A DNA stretch of 64,000 bases. It comes from Salticus scenicus (taxonomy: Eukaryota > Arthropoda > Arachnida > Araneae > Salticidae). Each line of letters opens with the position of its first letter. Within the stretch, counting starts at the first letter, position 1. The stretch is taken from positions 384,267,887 to 384,331,886 of the forward strand of contig OZ005649.1 in the NCBI GenBank assembly GCA_963930645.1, read 5' to 3'. The position numbers were made by a program, and so were the translations under genes. Below, one piece after another: positions 22,290-35,015 of this stretch. The notes under the pieces were generated by a model that saw only the letters and a program-made list of their open reading frames with translations, was not told where the DNA came from and made no database searches.

Positions 22290-23189
22290 AATCCAGCTGA
22301 ATTTGATACTAATCGTTTATTTATTGAAACCATGTTGGTCACTTAAACATGCTTTCAATGAATAAATATTTTTTATTAATTTACTATTTTTATTGGAACC
22401 AAAGAGTGGTCAATCACTAACCACTTAAAATATTTTCAGTGCTTGTAAATGACCAAGTTGTTGAAGAATATAAATACTGTTTGTTTTCAACTTTTTGAGC
22501 AATTGTGGTCCAAACATTGTGGTTAATTACTAAATATGGTTAATTACTACTCACTTATGACTTCACAAAGATTTCTGAGCTTGCGATGACTTCTATATTT
22601 CACATTGAAAGTGTGATTAAATCTGATAGTTTAAGTGGTTTAGGAAATAAGTAGACTCCATTTTTGACAAAATCGTTCAAGGAGAAATTAGTTTCCTGCA
22701 AAGATGGATGGATGTAACAGTGGATTTAACGTCGCTCTAGAACTACTCATTGGAAAATTGGCAACGGTTTGGGATTCATGTCTAGTGGCTTCAAGGAAAG
22801 TGATTATCAGTAAGTCTATTGGTGTTAAATTATTCGTATACGTTTACAAATTGTATATATTTACATAAAAATATAATTTAAATATATATTTTTTAGAATA
22901 GCTTTTAATTTAAGATTTTTTAAAATTGACAAATTGAAATGGTCAATTTCTTATAAGACTGTAGTAATTTACTGGATGCAAGTGGACAACTACTAGCAAA
23001 AATCTTACTTTGAAACGAGTATTATGATTACTAAAAATTGGAGAAAGAAGAAAAAAGAAATGATTCCCAGTTATTAACCCTAATATATTGATTAGTAATT
23101 AGAGGAAATTCCAAAAATGTTTTTAATGATTACATTAGAAAATAAGATTAAACTTTAATAAAATTTCCCAAAATAGCCAAATTAAAAGA
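22290..23189. other. No gene seen
   Basis: AT-rich noncoding sequence with a few short repeated words (GGTTAATTACTA near 22522 and 22540). No gene recognised. Confidence 0.5.
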
Positions 23190-23849
23190 AGACTTGGTGC
23201 TGGATAACTAAAACAAGGGAAAATGTTCTACGTCTTGTACGCCAAAGAAACAAATTAAGTAGCAGACACCTGTTTCGGTAACATTTAGCGTCTGTCTTCA
23301 TGCATAAAAATCTGTAAGTCTGGGACCCTAGTGTAGTCACTCGACTTTCAGTCACACAACCAACATGCATAAAAAAAATGATAGAGAAGTGCCCGATACA
23401 TAGTAAAGGAATCGGATTATGATCATACAGCAGAATTATGCGGAATGAGGTAGGATTGGCCAATAGGAAATTGAGAAATGGTGGTTGTGAAAAATGTTGT
23501 AGAAATTAAGAAAATGTAGACTGAATGTAAAATTTCCAACAATCAGACGAATGGGGTACGGTGAAAACACAATAACAGTATTTTTAAGATTCTTATAGAT
23601 GTAAAATGCTTCAAGGAAATCTTGTTCGTGAGTAAATTTGGGCCAGAAAATTATTTTAGCTGATTCAAATTTAAAATTATGATTCTTCTCGAAAATAAAA
23701 TAATTAGAAATGACCGATTTATTTGTATCTTGTTTAAGGAAGAAGCTAATATGTTCTTTTAGACAAAATTTAACACTGCATTTATTTGGTCAATGTATGA
23801 TAAACCACATTGGCAAGAAATATTATAAATGCCTCTAGTATTGCATATA
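23190..23849 (-). pseudogene. PLE GIY-YIG endonuclease relict, 3' part
   Basis: Read on the minus strand from about 23849, with frame breaks, the sequence gives NTRGIYNISCQCGLSYIGQT, then a KEH segment, then NHNFKFESAKII and FLEAFYIYKN. This is the order seen in PLE nucleases: GIY, Cys-rich turn, YIG, KEH, NH, AK, then the catalytic Glu region. Several stops show it is dead. A conserved PLE-like 3' segment follows near 23240-23310 (on the minus strand ATGAAGACAGACGC, then ACCGAAACAGGTGTCTGC). The coding relict continues beyond the hAT-like insertion at 26715-26860. Confidence 0.6.
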
Positions 23850-25304
23850 TCTATAGACAGTGGCGGCTCGTGCAAATTTTCATAAGTGGGGCCCGACCCA
23901 TCGTATGGTGTATAACTTAACAATAATAATATTCATTGTTTAAACATAAATACATACATTATTAAGGAGGTATATAAAGCGTAAGTATTTTGGAAAAAAA
24001 TTTCTTTGATGGTAAATCTTAAATTTAACAGTATGGAAAAAACTGCGTAAATTTATCTCAGAAATTAATGTTTAACGACTTCATTTACAAAATTCTGCAG
24101 TTTTCTGATCAGTGGAGTGAGTATAAAAAATTAAATATCTGGAAGATGGTAGATAGGAATTGCCGAGTTCTATTCCAGGTTGCTTTAGCTGATATATGCG
24201 TTTGCAATTTTCCATGTTTTTCTCCGAAACTCGCATAAATACGAGCTAGGTATCATCACTTAGAAAGACTCCCTAAGGAGAGTACACCACCCAGATCTAG
24301 GACCTACTTTTAGTCAACTGGCCTTAACCCTAACACTACACGCCATTAAACTTTGAACTCAATTTTTTTCTCACTCTACATGTAATATTTTTTAGCTTAC
24401 GCGAATTATATCCCTAAGTCATTTAATAATAAACATTTCAAATGTTATATTCACATTTCTTATCTTAAAAAACAAATAAATTTTAATAAATTTATAACAA
24501 TTTATATTGAAATATGAATACATATTAAAATAATGTACTAATATGAATACATATTAAAAAAACTACCGTGTTTATCACTTTAAGAGCTTAATTTTAAATA
24601 ATTTAAATTAAACTTCTTAATTTTTGATTCAATTTAGAGAAAATTAGCTAGAAAACATTTATTTAAAATTAAATATCTTTATCCTTATGAGTTTCGAATT
24701 TTCATGCGTAAAATTATAAAAATGTGCATTTAGAGAAAATTTAATTTAAATTTCGAACATTGAAAAATGTCATTTTAAAACTTTTCAATTACGATTATAA
24801 AATTCCTACTTTTTGACACAATTTTATGATGTTTTTATGCATAATGTTTGTTGAGCATTAAAGATTGATTCTCAAATAAAATAAAAAACAAAAATAGATT
24901 TTTTTTTTTTTTTTTTTTTCAAGATTTAATAATAATAATAATAATAAAAAGACGTTCTATCGTCTTTAAGTAATAGTCATAATAAAACTGTTTTACCAAA
25001 TCGTATTTTTAAGAAATCCAATTTAAAAAAAAAAAAAAAAAAAAAAAAATTACATCTTTATGTAGATAATTAATCCATATATCCATGGAAATCCACTATT
25101 TATTTATTTAAAAATGTTACAATTTATTTGCATAAAAGTTTTAGTATACCAATCTGAAGAAAAATAACGAAGTCGCACATTTTCTTTCCATTTTCAACAC
25201 GCTTTTATTAGCTTCACCTGTATGTATGTTTGTTTGTATGTTTGTTTCTATGTTTGTAACCACTCTGGGAACAAACAAAAATCTATATTGTAAAAAAAAA
25301 AGAA

Positions 25305-25390
25305 CTTCTCTACGGGAGCGCTGTAGCCGTGAGGTAAAGCACCGCGCTACGAACCTAATGGTCTAGCGTTCGAGCCCAGTCAAGGGAGAT
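25305..25390 (+). repeat. tRNA-like SINE head inside the hAT-like element
   Basis: Contains TGTAGCCGTGAGGT (box A-like) and GCGTTCGAGCCC (box B-like, close to GGTTCGANNCC) about 40 bp apart, the spacing of an internal pol III promoter. It is followed by an AT-rich tail. Sequence differs from the tRNA-like parts at 4.2 kb and 34.8 kb, so it is another family. Confidence 0.6.
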
Positions 25391-26092
25391 TTTTTAAAAA
25401 TGGTTTTTGTTTAATTCTAAATTATTTTAATTAAAGATTTAAATGTATGTAAATATTATGGTGTGTCACTCACACGATTTTCACTCACCCTGCATTTTAA
25501 TACTAAGATAGATATTTTGTGCTTTTTAGTTCACATTTCTATAAAAGCGTGTTCTTTAATTTTTAAAACTATAATATTATTTCATTTAAATTCAAAATAC
25601 CGCAGTTGGAGAGGTTTCAAATTCTTAATTAAGAGCTTTTAAATCTCAAACGCTAATCTAAAAAAATATATTTTTAACTATCAACAGAATTCATTTTTAA
25701 ACACTAAAATTTAAAACTGTCATGAGTTTAAAAAAAAAATGCACCGGAAAATCATACAAATAAAAGTAATGCAAAAGTCGCCAAATTTTATCAAGGAATT
25801 CTATGGCTAACATACTTTAAAAGAGACAGTTTTTTTACCTATAGTTTTGTCTCAACGGGCCACTCTCCCGGTGCCCTACCGACGATAAATTACAGCATGC
25901 TAATGCTGATAAATGAGTTCGTCGCCAAATCTGTTAACCTGCTGATCTAATAGAATAATTATTGTATAAATGAATACGCCAAGATGAGCCGCTTACGATG
26001 CGGCCCTACGCTTGGATAACATAGCAGCAGTCGGTCCAAGGCTGTATTTTTTTTTTTTTTTTTTTTTCAACATTTGGTGGGTGAATCATTAA

Positions 26093-26488
26093 CACTTTCG
26101 CGACCGGCATACTTTTGTCTTTTCTAAAACTGATTGCCAGGGAATATCGAAGTAAACTAAAGTTATTTGCCGCAAACTTTTGATGTTTAAACGTGGATAA
26201 AAGTTGAATGTAATGTTTTCAAATGTTACTCTTGTAATTACCTGAAGCTTGGAATGAAGATTAGTTATATAATATTAGAACGAACCTATAATACTATCAA
26301 AGAATTGATACTCTAATAATACTATCAAAATAGTACTAATGTATTGTTTCCATAGAAATTCTTGAAATGACGTGAATTCACGTCAGTGGTAACCAGGAAT
26401 AGAATATAAAAATACGTGAATTTGCGTCAGCAGCAACTAGCTATGGAAGTTGAAATGACGTGAATTCACGTCAGAGGTCGCGAATGTG
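26093..26488. mobile_element. piggyBac-like MITE flanked by TTAA
   Basis: TTAA lies at 26089-26092 and 26489-26492. Ends are CACTTTCGCGACC and GGTCGCGAATGTG, inverted with one mismatch. TTAA targets and ends of this type are known for piggyBac. Inside are three copies of a TGACGTGAATTCACGTCAG palindrome or a variant, at about 26370, 26412 and 26455. About 396 bp, with no coding. Confidence 0.75.
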
Positions 26489-26714
26489 TTAAGAGATTTA
26501 TGACTCTTGAAAAAAAGATATTGACAAATAAATGATAATCAGAAGCATATTAAGAAAAAAATGGATGCAAGATGTTAGTTTGTATATATATATTTTTAAC
26601 AGTAAAGAAAAAGAATGAAATAATGAAAATAATAATAATAATTAATCGAAAAAAAAAAGTTAAGTGGGGCCGTGCCCCGCTCGCCCTTAATGACGAGCCG
26701 CCACTGTCTATAGG

Positions 26715-26860
26715 ATATTTTAGTAGAGAAAAGATAAATTTATTGGAAGATGAAAAAAATTATTTTAAAATTTTATTGTTTGAGTTAAATTTTATTGATT
26801 TTATTGTATGTTCACCCTACATTAAATATACAAAAATGCTAAATCTACTAAAATGATCAT
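26715..26860 (-). pseudogene. PLE relict, part upstream of the GIY-YIG, beyond the hAT-like insertion
   Basis: On the minus strand the translation reads TIKSIKFNSNNKILK, then FFSSSNKFIFSLLKYPI, with stops. It runs into the GIY-YIG relict once the hAT-like element is removed. It resembles the linker between reverse transcriptase and GIY-YIG in PLEs. Support is modest because the sequence is AT-rich and decayed. Confidence 0.4.
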
Positions 26861-27790
26861 CTTTGATTTATAAATTGGTTCTTATAATTTATATTAATGA
26901 ATCGTAAGTAGAATGGTAGAAGTATATTTTCTTTAATTCAAATTTATATTAAAAAAATATTAGCAAATAAAAAGTTTTAATTTAAAAATAACTACTGTTT
27001 TTAGGCAATTACTTTCCTTTTCACGAATAGAATATTTTTAATGTTTGCTCTCAACATTAAAAAAAAAAAAAAAAACTCAATATCCGTCCTTTTTTACAAA
27101 GATATGACGTTTACGTGTGTACTTAATTTTGTACCATTAAAAAATCATGTCTGAAAAGCAATAGATTTATCGAAAATCAATGTTTTTTCTTTGACACAAC
27201 TTTCTTTGTTCAATATTAGATTATTTTTATCATAAATGATAAAAAAAAAAAAAAATGAAAAGTGCTGACTGTTGCTGAAAACTTTAAATGATTCATTACC
27301 AATTTGGGATGAAAATAAATTGTCTTCGTTTCCTCTAAAACATTCAACTATTTACAACTATTTCTCATTAAAAAACAGATGTATTTATAAAAGTTTTCTC
27401 AATATGTAATTTAAGTAATACAAACTTTTGAAAAAAAAAAAGAAAGAAAGAAAAAAAAATAGAAAAAAAAAATAAAGATGTATATATATATATATGAAAC
27501 AATAATAAATAAAAAAATTATCGATAACAAGCTACTTAAATATTATATTAAAAGTACTACATTTAATGTAAAAATAAAACAATTCTTGTATGCTATAGCC
27601 CCCACAAGACAGTCTTATATATTATATAACATAAATTTACGCAGTACAAATTATTTATTAAAATCTTATTTTTTAAAATTATTTTCCATGATGAATGCCA
27701 ATGATTTTTATCTCACAGAATTATAACACTAAATGCCGAGAAAAGGTAAATTTTCAACGTCATAAGAAATGCGTTTTACTAAATTTTTTC

Positions 27791-27822
<32 letters not shown>

Positions 27823-28755
27823 TTTAAATTTTCAAAAATCTATGATTCAACCATTCTTTTTAAAGCTTATTGACAAGCTCTTTGAAAAATACCTATTTTG
27901 AAAATTTTTACACCTCGGAGGAGAGAGGGAGGGAAACAATGCTCTTACATGCACACAGTTGTTTAACAGTTCCTTGTTTAATGCTACAATTATCAAATAT
28001 TCATATTAACTTCACAATATTTCCTTAAAAATAACTCTCTTTATCTACATTTATACAAAACTTTGTCCTTTACTATTATGTTAAAAATTATATATAAAAT
28101 GGAATGACAGCGCCGCCTGTGTAGTAATTGATTCAAAAATGTAATCAGCACCTTTTTAGGTAAAAGTTCGGATTCAGTGGACCTCAAAACATGTAAATAT
28201 AACAAAAACTGACGTTCGAAAATTTGACCCTAAAATAATACTTTCTCTACCTTATGGGTAAGAGAAGGTAAAAAAAGTAGCATAGATTTAAAATTTTATT
28301 GAGAATTAGTAAAAGTAAAAATAGAAATGTTCAATAAATTTTGAGAAGCTTGATTACTTAGTTTAACTCAGAACGTTTATAAAATTGCAAAAACTCTAGG
28401 TATTGGGGTTATAGTAAAAGAATTTTTTACACTATTGGGTCAAAATTAAAAAGAAAAGAAAATACTTTCTACTACATATTTAAAAAAAAAAAAAAAAAAA
28501 AAAAAAGAAAGAATAGAAAATATTTTAAGTATTAAAATGTAAGAATGTAATTCCTGAAAATCAACAAGTAAAAGAAATAGACGGCTGAAATTTAAAGTTT
28601 CTTCACTATTTCTGATAAAAAATAACACTGCTTTATTGTTATTATTATTTGTCCAAGTTAAGTGTGAGTTTTTTTTAGGTGTATTTTATTTTAAGTTTAA
28701 TAACATGAAATATATATATATAAATCGTTTTTAAATTTTTCTGGAAATGCAATAC

Positions 28756-28825
<70 letters not shown>

Positions 28826-29205
28826 TACTTTAAAATTGTCAAAACGTTAAAGATTGTTTAAGCAAAATTTGGAGTAGATATTGATGTAAAATATTTTTTT
28901 TTTTTTTTTTTTTTAAGATCAATTTTTAAAAAGGCAGGAAAAAATAAATAAATAAATAAAATATAGTACTTCCTTTTGTTGTCTCAGAGTGTTTTTTTTT
29001 TAATCAGTGTCTAATGTTAAAATAAACAAAAATATATTGAATATTATTATTTTGCAAACTATTGCTTAAAGAACATTAAATCATTTTTGTTCTATTTTGG
29101 TACACAAAATCAGAAAATTATTGTTTTAGACACTATAATTATGTAATATTTCTTTTATAATCTGTATTTTAGATATAAAGATCTTTAATAGTTCAGAAAT
29201 TTAAC

Positions 29206-29241
<36 letters not shown>

Positions 29242-29810
29242 TTCTCCTTCTTTTAAATCTGTAATGTTTTTTGGAGCTAAACTTATTTTAGGTTTAGTGG
29301 GATAAAATATAGTTTGATGACAAGTCATTTTGTAGAAATTCTTACAATAGTAATGCTCGAACGATACATACTTAACGATATTTTTAAAATATACATTGGC
29401 TCTAAGGCAGTGTAAAGTAATTACTGATTACACAATGATTATTTATAATATATACCTCTTTGTAATTTTTCTTAGCAATATATATAATAGAGAATTTATT
29501 GTTTAAGGGTTAAATTTTCGAAATCTATATTTTGTTATATTTACACGTTTTGAGGCCGCCTGAATACGAAAAATATGTTTTTAGCGTTTAGTATGTGCGT
29601 GTGTCTGTGTGTCAGTCTGTATGTCTGTTATCAGCATATCTCAAAAACCAACCTTTTCAGAAAGACCAAAATTTGTATTTTACATCTGTATCACCTAGAG
29701 ATGCTACCCTAAAATTTTTATTGGGATCAAGTAAAGGATTCATGTACAGAGACATCTAACAAGGAAACATTCAAAAAGTGTCTTCTTCAAAAAATATTGA
29801 AAAAAATATA
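26861..29810. other. No gene seen; homopolymer and (TA)n rich
   Basis: Long A or T runs at 27058-27075, 27795-27820, 28481-28505, 28808-28826, 28892-28914 and 29212-29240, and a (TA)n run at 28760-28807. A segment at about 28130-28250 is similar to the reverse complement of about 29505-29580 (shared TTTTGTTATATTTAC and GTTTTGAGG). A short (GT)n run lies at about 29596. No gene recognised. Confidence 0.55.
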
Positions 29811-29811
29811 T

Positions 29812-30905
29812 GATTCTACTCTTCATAAAACACGAGAAAGTGAAAACATTATCGTCTGAAATTTATTACAGCGATCACAAAAAATTATCGAAATTAAGCA
29901 TGTTTGGCGATTTAGCGCTGTTAGTCGATAAGTTCGCTGCACCAAGATTGTCGTGTATGAACAGAACCGTGTTTTGCTTCTCCGCCAAGTACTCAAATAA
30001 ATTCACGTCAACTCTAACTAGCAGTTTTTAAAAATCACTTGCAGTCCTAAAAATCACTTAAAATGCAATTTAAAGTCTTTCTAAATCATTTCACTCTAAT
30101 TGTAAAATTTAATTGTAATTTTTTTTTTACTTGTTTTTTTTTTTTTTTCCCCTTTCTCTCTTCACTCTCTCCTTCCTTCCTTTTGTATAAATATGTGTTT
30201 GAGCTCCTTAGCCACTATGAATATAACATGAGTCTGTTGCCAAAGCTGACGTCCAATGTCGGTATGGATTTTATTTCCGGCGTTTGATTTAATGTGTTCT
30301 CCAATACTAAGGCTGTTATTCACCAATAACTTCAACTCCCGGTCGAACAGGACAATAAGAAAAGCGTATAAAGGCGGAGCGCAAATTTTCAGCAAATTTT
30401 GCCGTGTTGTTTCTGCCATCTAGCGGTATAGTTATTTTCAGATTTTTTAGGTAAAAATAACCAATCAAAGATTATATGAAATCTTCGACGCTAGATGGCA
30501 GAAACAGTGTGCTAAATTTTGCTGGAAAGCTGTACCCTGCCTTTAGACGCTTTTCAGGTTTATGCTTTGAACCAGAAGTTAATGGTGAATACGGTCATTA
30601 GTGCCCTGTAAATAAATTCTCCAAATCATCAACGCCCTTTGTCGGTTTGGAACTAAGTCCTGGCGTTTCTGTAAACATTTTTTTTTTCTTTTGAATAAAT
30701 GGAGAGATCGCCATTGAAGCGCTTAAAATCGCTCCAAGAGTGGTGAGCGGCGTCCCACTCCTTGTTAAATCGCCTAAAAAAGTTCAATCGCTTAACAGTG
30801 TGAAATCGCCAAATATACTTAATTTTGATCATTTTTTGTGGTCGCTGTAATTCATTTCAGCTGATAATTTTTTCACTTTCTGGTGTTTTATGAAGAGTAG
30901 AATCA
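29812..30905. mobile_element. Inverted repeat pair around a palindromic MITE
   Basis: Outer arms 29812-29935 and 30783-30905 are inverted copies (GATTCTACTCTTCATAAAAC against GTTTTATGAAGAGTAGAATC). Between them, 30309-30600 is a separate imperfect palindrome. Its ends are TAAGGCTGTTATTCACCA and TGGTGAATACGGTCATTA, with inner arms TTTCTGCCATCTAGCG and CGCTAGATGGCAGAAA. No coding potential is seen. The inner piece looks like a MITE of about 290 bp. Whether the outer arms belong to one element is unclear. Confidence 0.65.
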
Positions 30906-30923
30906 CACACACACACACATATA

Positions 30924-32491
30924 CATTCCTTCTCATATTTATAAGGACACTTTATATTTTGAAATAACTAATGTAAAAATAATTGTGAACAAGATTATAC
31001 TAAGTGCACTTAATATATCTAGTATTCTAAAAACCAAAATTGCTATAATTTTTTAATATAAAACAAAATTAATAAAAAATAATGCAAAATGTGTTTTTCT
31101 CCACGTTTTTAGATGTTCATAATTATAAGGACAGTCCAGATTTTTTCGTTTTATTTAACTTACTAGCGGATAAATTACAGTTGACATGCGAATTTGTTAA
31201 CTACTGGGCTAGATTAATTCATATATAAGCCTTCAATTTTTCTTGGACCGACATTACTGATAATTCCTCGAAAAAAAGAACGTTCAAGTAGTGAAGTATG
31301 ATAAATGTCTTTTTTAAGTGGAAGGTTAATTTCAATCCGCCGAATTTCTAATGAAATTCGAACATCTAAAATTGCTGAAGGAAATGTGATCAAACGTTGA
31401 ACTGCTGGTCCGATAGGAGAGAGATCTGATGCAAAATCTGAGTTGTTTTACAGAGATCGAAGACTCATAATTGCTCTTACTGTTCTACTCATAATGACTG
31501 CTGCTGAATTTGCTCGTATTTTTTAACGAAAGGTTAGGGTCCACATTTATGCATGTTTAAAATAATTAATAATATGTTAAAATGAATAAAAAATCTGTAA
31601 TAATCAATCAGCATTTAATGGGGGAAAGAACGCCTGTGTTAAAGTTGAATAAAGACAATATTAAATGGTAAAATGTTGCATTTTCGGATGAAAAACATTT
31701 TATTCTTAATTAACCAAATGGTTTTAACAGTTACTGGCACGATCTGAAGATAGCGAAAGACAGAGGAGATTTTTTAAAGGCAGATATGAATCGGGCATTT
31801 TAAAGGTGGATCTATGGTGCTCTGGGGAGCTGCTTCTACTAAAGACAGAATGAATTTAGTAATTTTTTCTATTATTATGAACATCAAGAGAATATCCGCA
31901 AATTTTAAACGTGGAATTATCAGATTTTTATTACATTTTGGGGAGTAATAATATTTTTTTCAACAAGACTTACATTTTTGCTCTACTTTTAGAGCAATAG
32001 GAAATAGTTTGAAGAAAGAAACTTCTGTATTATTGCCTTTCCCATGGCCTAAAAGTTGAAAAAACCTTAACTTATGATATTAGAAAAGTGAATGCAAGTG
32101 GAAAGCAATTTTAAATAGTTTAAATGTATTAAGAATACCATATATGCTATACGAAATGGTATTGAAACTGAATATTAAAAAAAAAAAATGTATATATATA
32201 TACCAGAGAGAATGTCTGACTGTTTAACCCTAAAAAGAGACCCCATAAAATATTAATTTAAAGAATAACTGAAAAAAATTACTAAAATTCGAGCTGTCCT
32301 TATAATTGTGAACACCTGAAAAATCATCTTTTTACCATATTTACAGTTTTTTAAGATAAAAAAATGATAAAACTTTTTAAATATAGCCTATTAATGAAAT
32401 TCAAATTACTTAAAAATATATTTGTTTAAATAATAGTGTTCAGTGTTTAGTTAATACAGAAAAACGGGTATCCTTATAATTATGAGAAGGA

Positions 32492-32492
<1 letters not shown>
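30924..32492 (+). mobile_element. Tc1-like element, decayed
   Basis: Ends CATTCCTTCTCATATTTATA and, inverted, CTCCTTCTCATAATTATAAG, both next to TA (30922-30923, 32493-32494). The 1.57-kb length fits a Tc1 element. The transposase inside is heavily broken. Confidence 0.75.
31290..32160 (+). pseudogene. Tc1-like transposase relict
   Basis: Fragments in order: SIRRISNEIRTSKIAEGN and SELFYRDRRLIIALTVLL from the DNA-binding part, then VAFSDEKHFIL followed by a stop and PNGFNSYWHDLK. The SDEK motif holds the first catalytic Asp. Downstream the GGSMVLWGA region and the second Asp region are out of frame. Many stops and shifts show an old copy. No unbroken frame longer than about 90 codons remains. 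Confidence 0.65.
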
Positions 32493-32532
<40 letters not shown>

Positions 32533-34197
32533 TATATCTATATATAGGTATAATTTGAATAATTTAATTCCTTTACAACACTCAGCAAATGAAAGATAGA
32601 TGAAAATACCAACATATGAAATTTTAAATGAGATGCATTTCGAATAAATTATTGTCACGATGATAATTTAATTTAAGTACACTGAGTAGTAAAAACATGT
32701 TAAAGTACTTACGCAGAAGAGAAATGACAAAAACATAACACATAAGTCTAACGATGAGATAATTTGCATAATCCATTAATCCAATAGAAACATTCATCAA
32801 ATAATAGAAATTGCAAGAAATAAATTAACCAAAAGGATATGTTAAAAGAAAAGAGAATTCACGAAATGAAAAATAGAATTTTAAATGCTGAAATCCAGAA
32901 ATGTTCACTCATCAGGAAACTTGCATCTCGTCAGCATTATGCAAGATTTCGGAAAGCTGTATAGCTAATTCAAGCAATATACAACTCAAGTCTCTGTATA
33001 TATATATTCAATATTTTTTTAAGACGACACCTTTTGAATGTTTCCTTGTAAAAAAATCCAAATACATTACGTCTACGGGCGAAAATATAAAGTACAGTGT
33101 AACATCTATAAGCTGTCCCAAACAAAAAGGAATAAACATATTTTTTTTTATGTGCATATAAGCATGTTTTGTGTCGATTGTAGTATAGAAATTATTCTTC
33201 ATTCGTTTACAGGGCTACCCAAAGTATCCGGATATATTGGGACTAACCTTAAAAAATGCTGAATTTGTAATTCATTTTGCGTTACAGATTTGGGTTATTT
33301 TTTATACGAAAAGAACAAAAATAAAATGAAAACTTTTGACGTTCTAAACATTTCGTATTCACCATTTTCATTTGCGCTTAAATAAATTTAATTTAGTTAT
33401 TTATTTAATAATTCATAACAATCTGTGTGTTTCTGAACGAGTCCTTTTATTTGCTAAACGGGCTATAATGAATTGGAACTTTTCCTTTTTCTTAAAGAAA
33501 GCAAATTGTAAGCACGAAATTTTCATAAATTGTCTACATTAGCACATTTTTAAATTACACGTGAGTGTCATCTCTTTCAAATAGTTTAATACATGTCTAG
33601 AAATTAGTCAGCATAGCACGTAATATTCATGCTTCTGTGTAAAAGAATGAAAATTCAATTTCAAAGAAAAAACGAAAGAATTTGAAAAATTAGAAGCTTT
33701 AAAATAAATGTACTATCATAAAAAACATTATAAAACTATCAAGCTATAGAGATAGAAAAAATAATATTCTTGTGAAAAATTTTATTTTTAAATTTTGATA
33801 AGCCACTAAATTGTTTCATACTATTTCCATTCTAGTTTATAAGAAACTGTATACTACAGAGATTTTTATTCAAACGAAGTTTATTCAAAATTATAATTAT
33901 TATTCAAAATTTATAATTATTCAAAAAATTGATCAGACATGTATAAAAAATTTTCTATGAAAAAGCCGCATTTATTTAATAAGTTACGTTGGTAAAGCCT
34001 CAATACATTAATCAAGCAAATTACCAGACTCAAATTCTGCCACCGGCAGTTTTCGTTCTGGTTTAAAACTAATTAAGATATTTTGTGTTAAATAATTAAT
34101 AAATTCTAATTATATAGTAAATTCTCGATTTACAGCATTGCAGTGAACAATTGGCGACTTTTTGGGATTCAGTTCTTTGTTTTTGATGATAAATTTA

Positions 34198-34262
<65 letters not shown>

Positions 34263-34624
34263 TTTGCAAACAATTTTATATGTGTATTTTGAGAAGCAAC
34301 TGTGCAGATCTTATTTTCGTCCTTTTTTTTCTTTTAATGAGAAACAAATAAACAAACAAGCAAAACATTTTTTAACGATAACATGTTGTTGAAAAGATTG
34401 TATGAATTGTTCCCGTTTTTGATTTTTTAGATTTCCAATATAAAAAACAACAAATATATTTTAATGATAAATCATTTTGTAAAAATTTAAAAAATAATAA
34501 CGGTCGAACGATATATATTTAAAGATATTTATAAAAATGCATTTTTTCAAAGACAATGCAAATTAATTATTGATTGTACAGTACTTATGAAATATACAGG
34601 TTTTTTTTTTTTTTTTTTTTTAGT
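32493..34624. other. No gene seen; (TA)n tracts
   Basis: (TA)n runs at about 32492-32530 and 34198-34258, and a T run at 34602-34621. Short reading frames here are AT-driven. No gene recognised. Confidence 0.55.
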
Positions 34625-34827
34625 TCGGCAGGACTAACTTTTGGACAACGATTTTGCGTTGTCGCACTTCTAGTATGCCAGGATGTCTTATCCAATTTTA
34701 CTATTTAATTCCTTAAACTATCTTAAAATATTTAAAAATTTTATTGGTAAGTCATCAACAGTGAAAATTCATTTTAATAAAGTTCGGAGCATAAGATTAA
34801 TTTTTTAATACCAAATATGTGAAAAAT

Positions 34828-34897
34828 GCCAGAGTCGGGAATTGAACCCAGGCCCTCAGCTTAACTTGCAGTGTCTCTTCCACTGAGCCACCCTGGC
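34828..34897 (-). repeat. tRNA-like SINE head with good box A, box B and acceptor stem
   Basis: On the minus strand GCCAGGG at the start pairs with CTCTGGC at the end (seven pairs, one G-T). Box A TGGCTCAGTGG matches the consensus exactly and box B GGTTCAATTCC matches closely. The T arm pairs. The anticodon stem is weak, so it is a tRNA-derived sequence and not a clear functional tRNA. Its first 15 bases recur inverted at 35001-35015. Confidence 0.7.
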
Positions 34898-35015
34898 TCA
34901 TAACCAGCTCGACATTTCTCCCGTAATAGCCAGTGCATCTGCGTTTGCAGATACGTTGACTCTGCCAACGGTTATTATATGACAAATGTCGAGCTGGTTA
35001 TTAGCCAGGGTGGCT
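34886..35015. repeat. 32-bp inverted repeat overlapping the tRNA-like 5' end
   Basis: 34886-34917 and 34984-35015 are inverted copies with one mismatch, separated by 66 bp. The left arm holds the first 12 bases of the tRNA-like sequence and its upstream flank, so a foldback event may have captured the 5' end of the SINE. Confidence 0.8.

Larger units (their letters stand above)
23858..26706. mobile_element. hAT-like non-autonomous element, 2.85 kb
   Basis: Terminal inverted repeats CAGTGGCGGCTCGT are identical at both ends (23858 and, inverted, 26706). They are followed on each side by a GTGGGGC-type motif. Flanking 8-bp repeats TCTATAGA (23850-23857) and TCTATAGG (26707-26714) match at 7 of 8 positions, as expected for hAT. 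No transposase frame is found in the 2.85 kb. The interior carries T and A runs, a tRNA-like SINE head and a piggyBac-like MITE. Confidence 0.8.

Noticed and set aside
23240..23310. Hammerhead at the 3' end of the 23-kb PLE relict
   Set aside because: ATGAAGA and CCGAAAC are present on the minus strand, but the bases between do not form stem II and the stem I partners do not fit. It may be a decayed motif, but is not supported.
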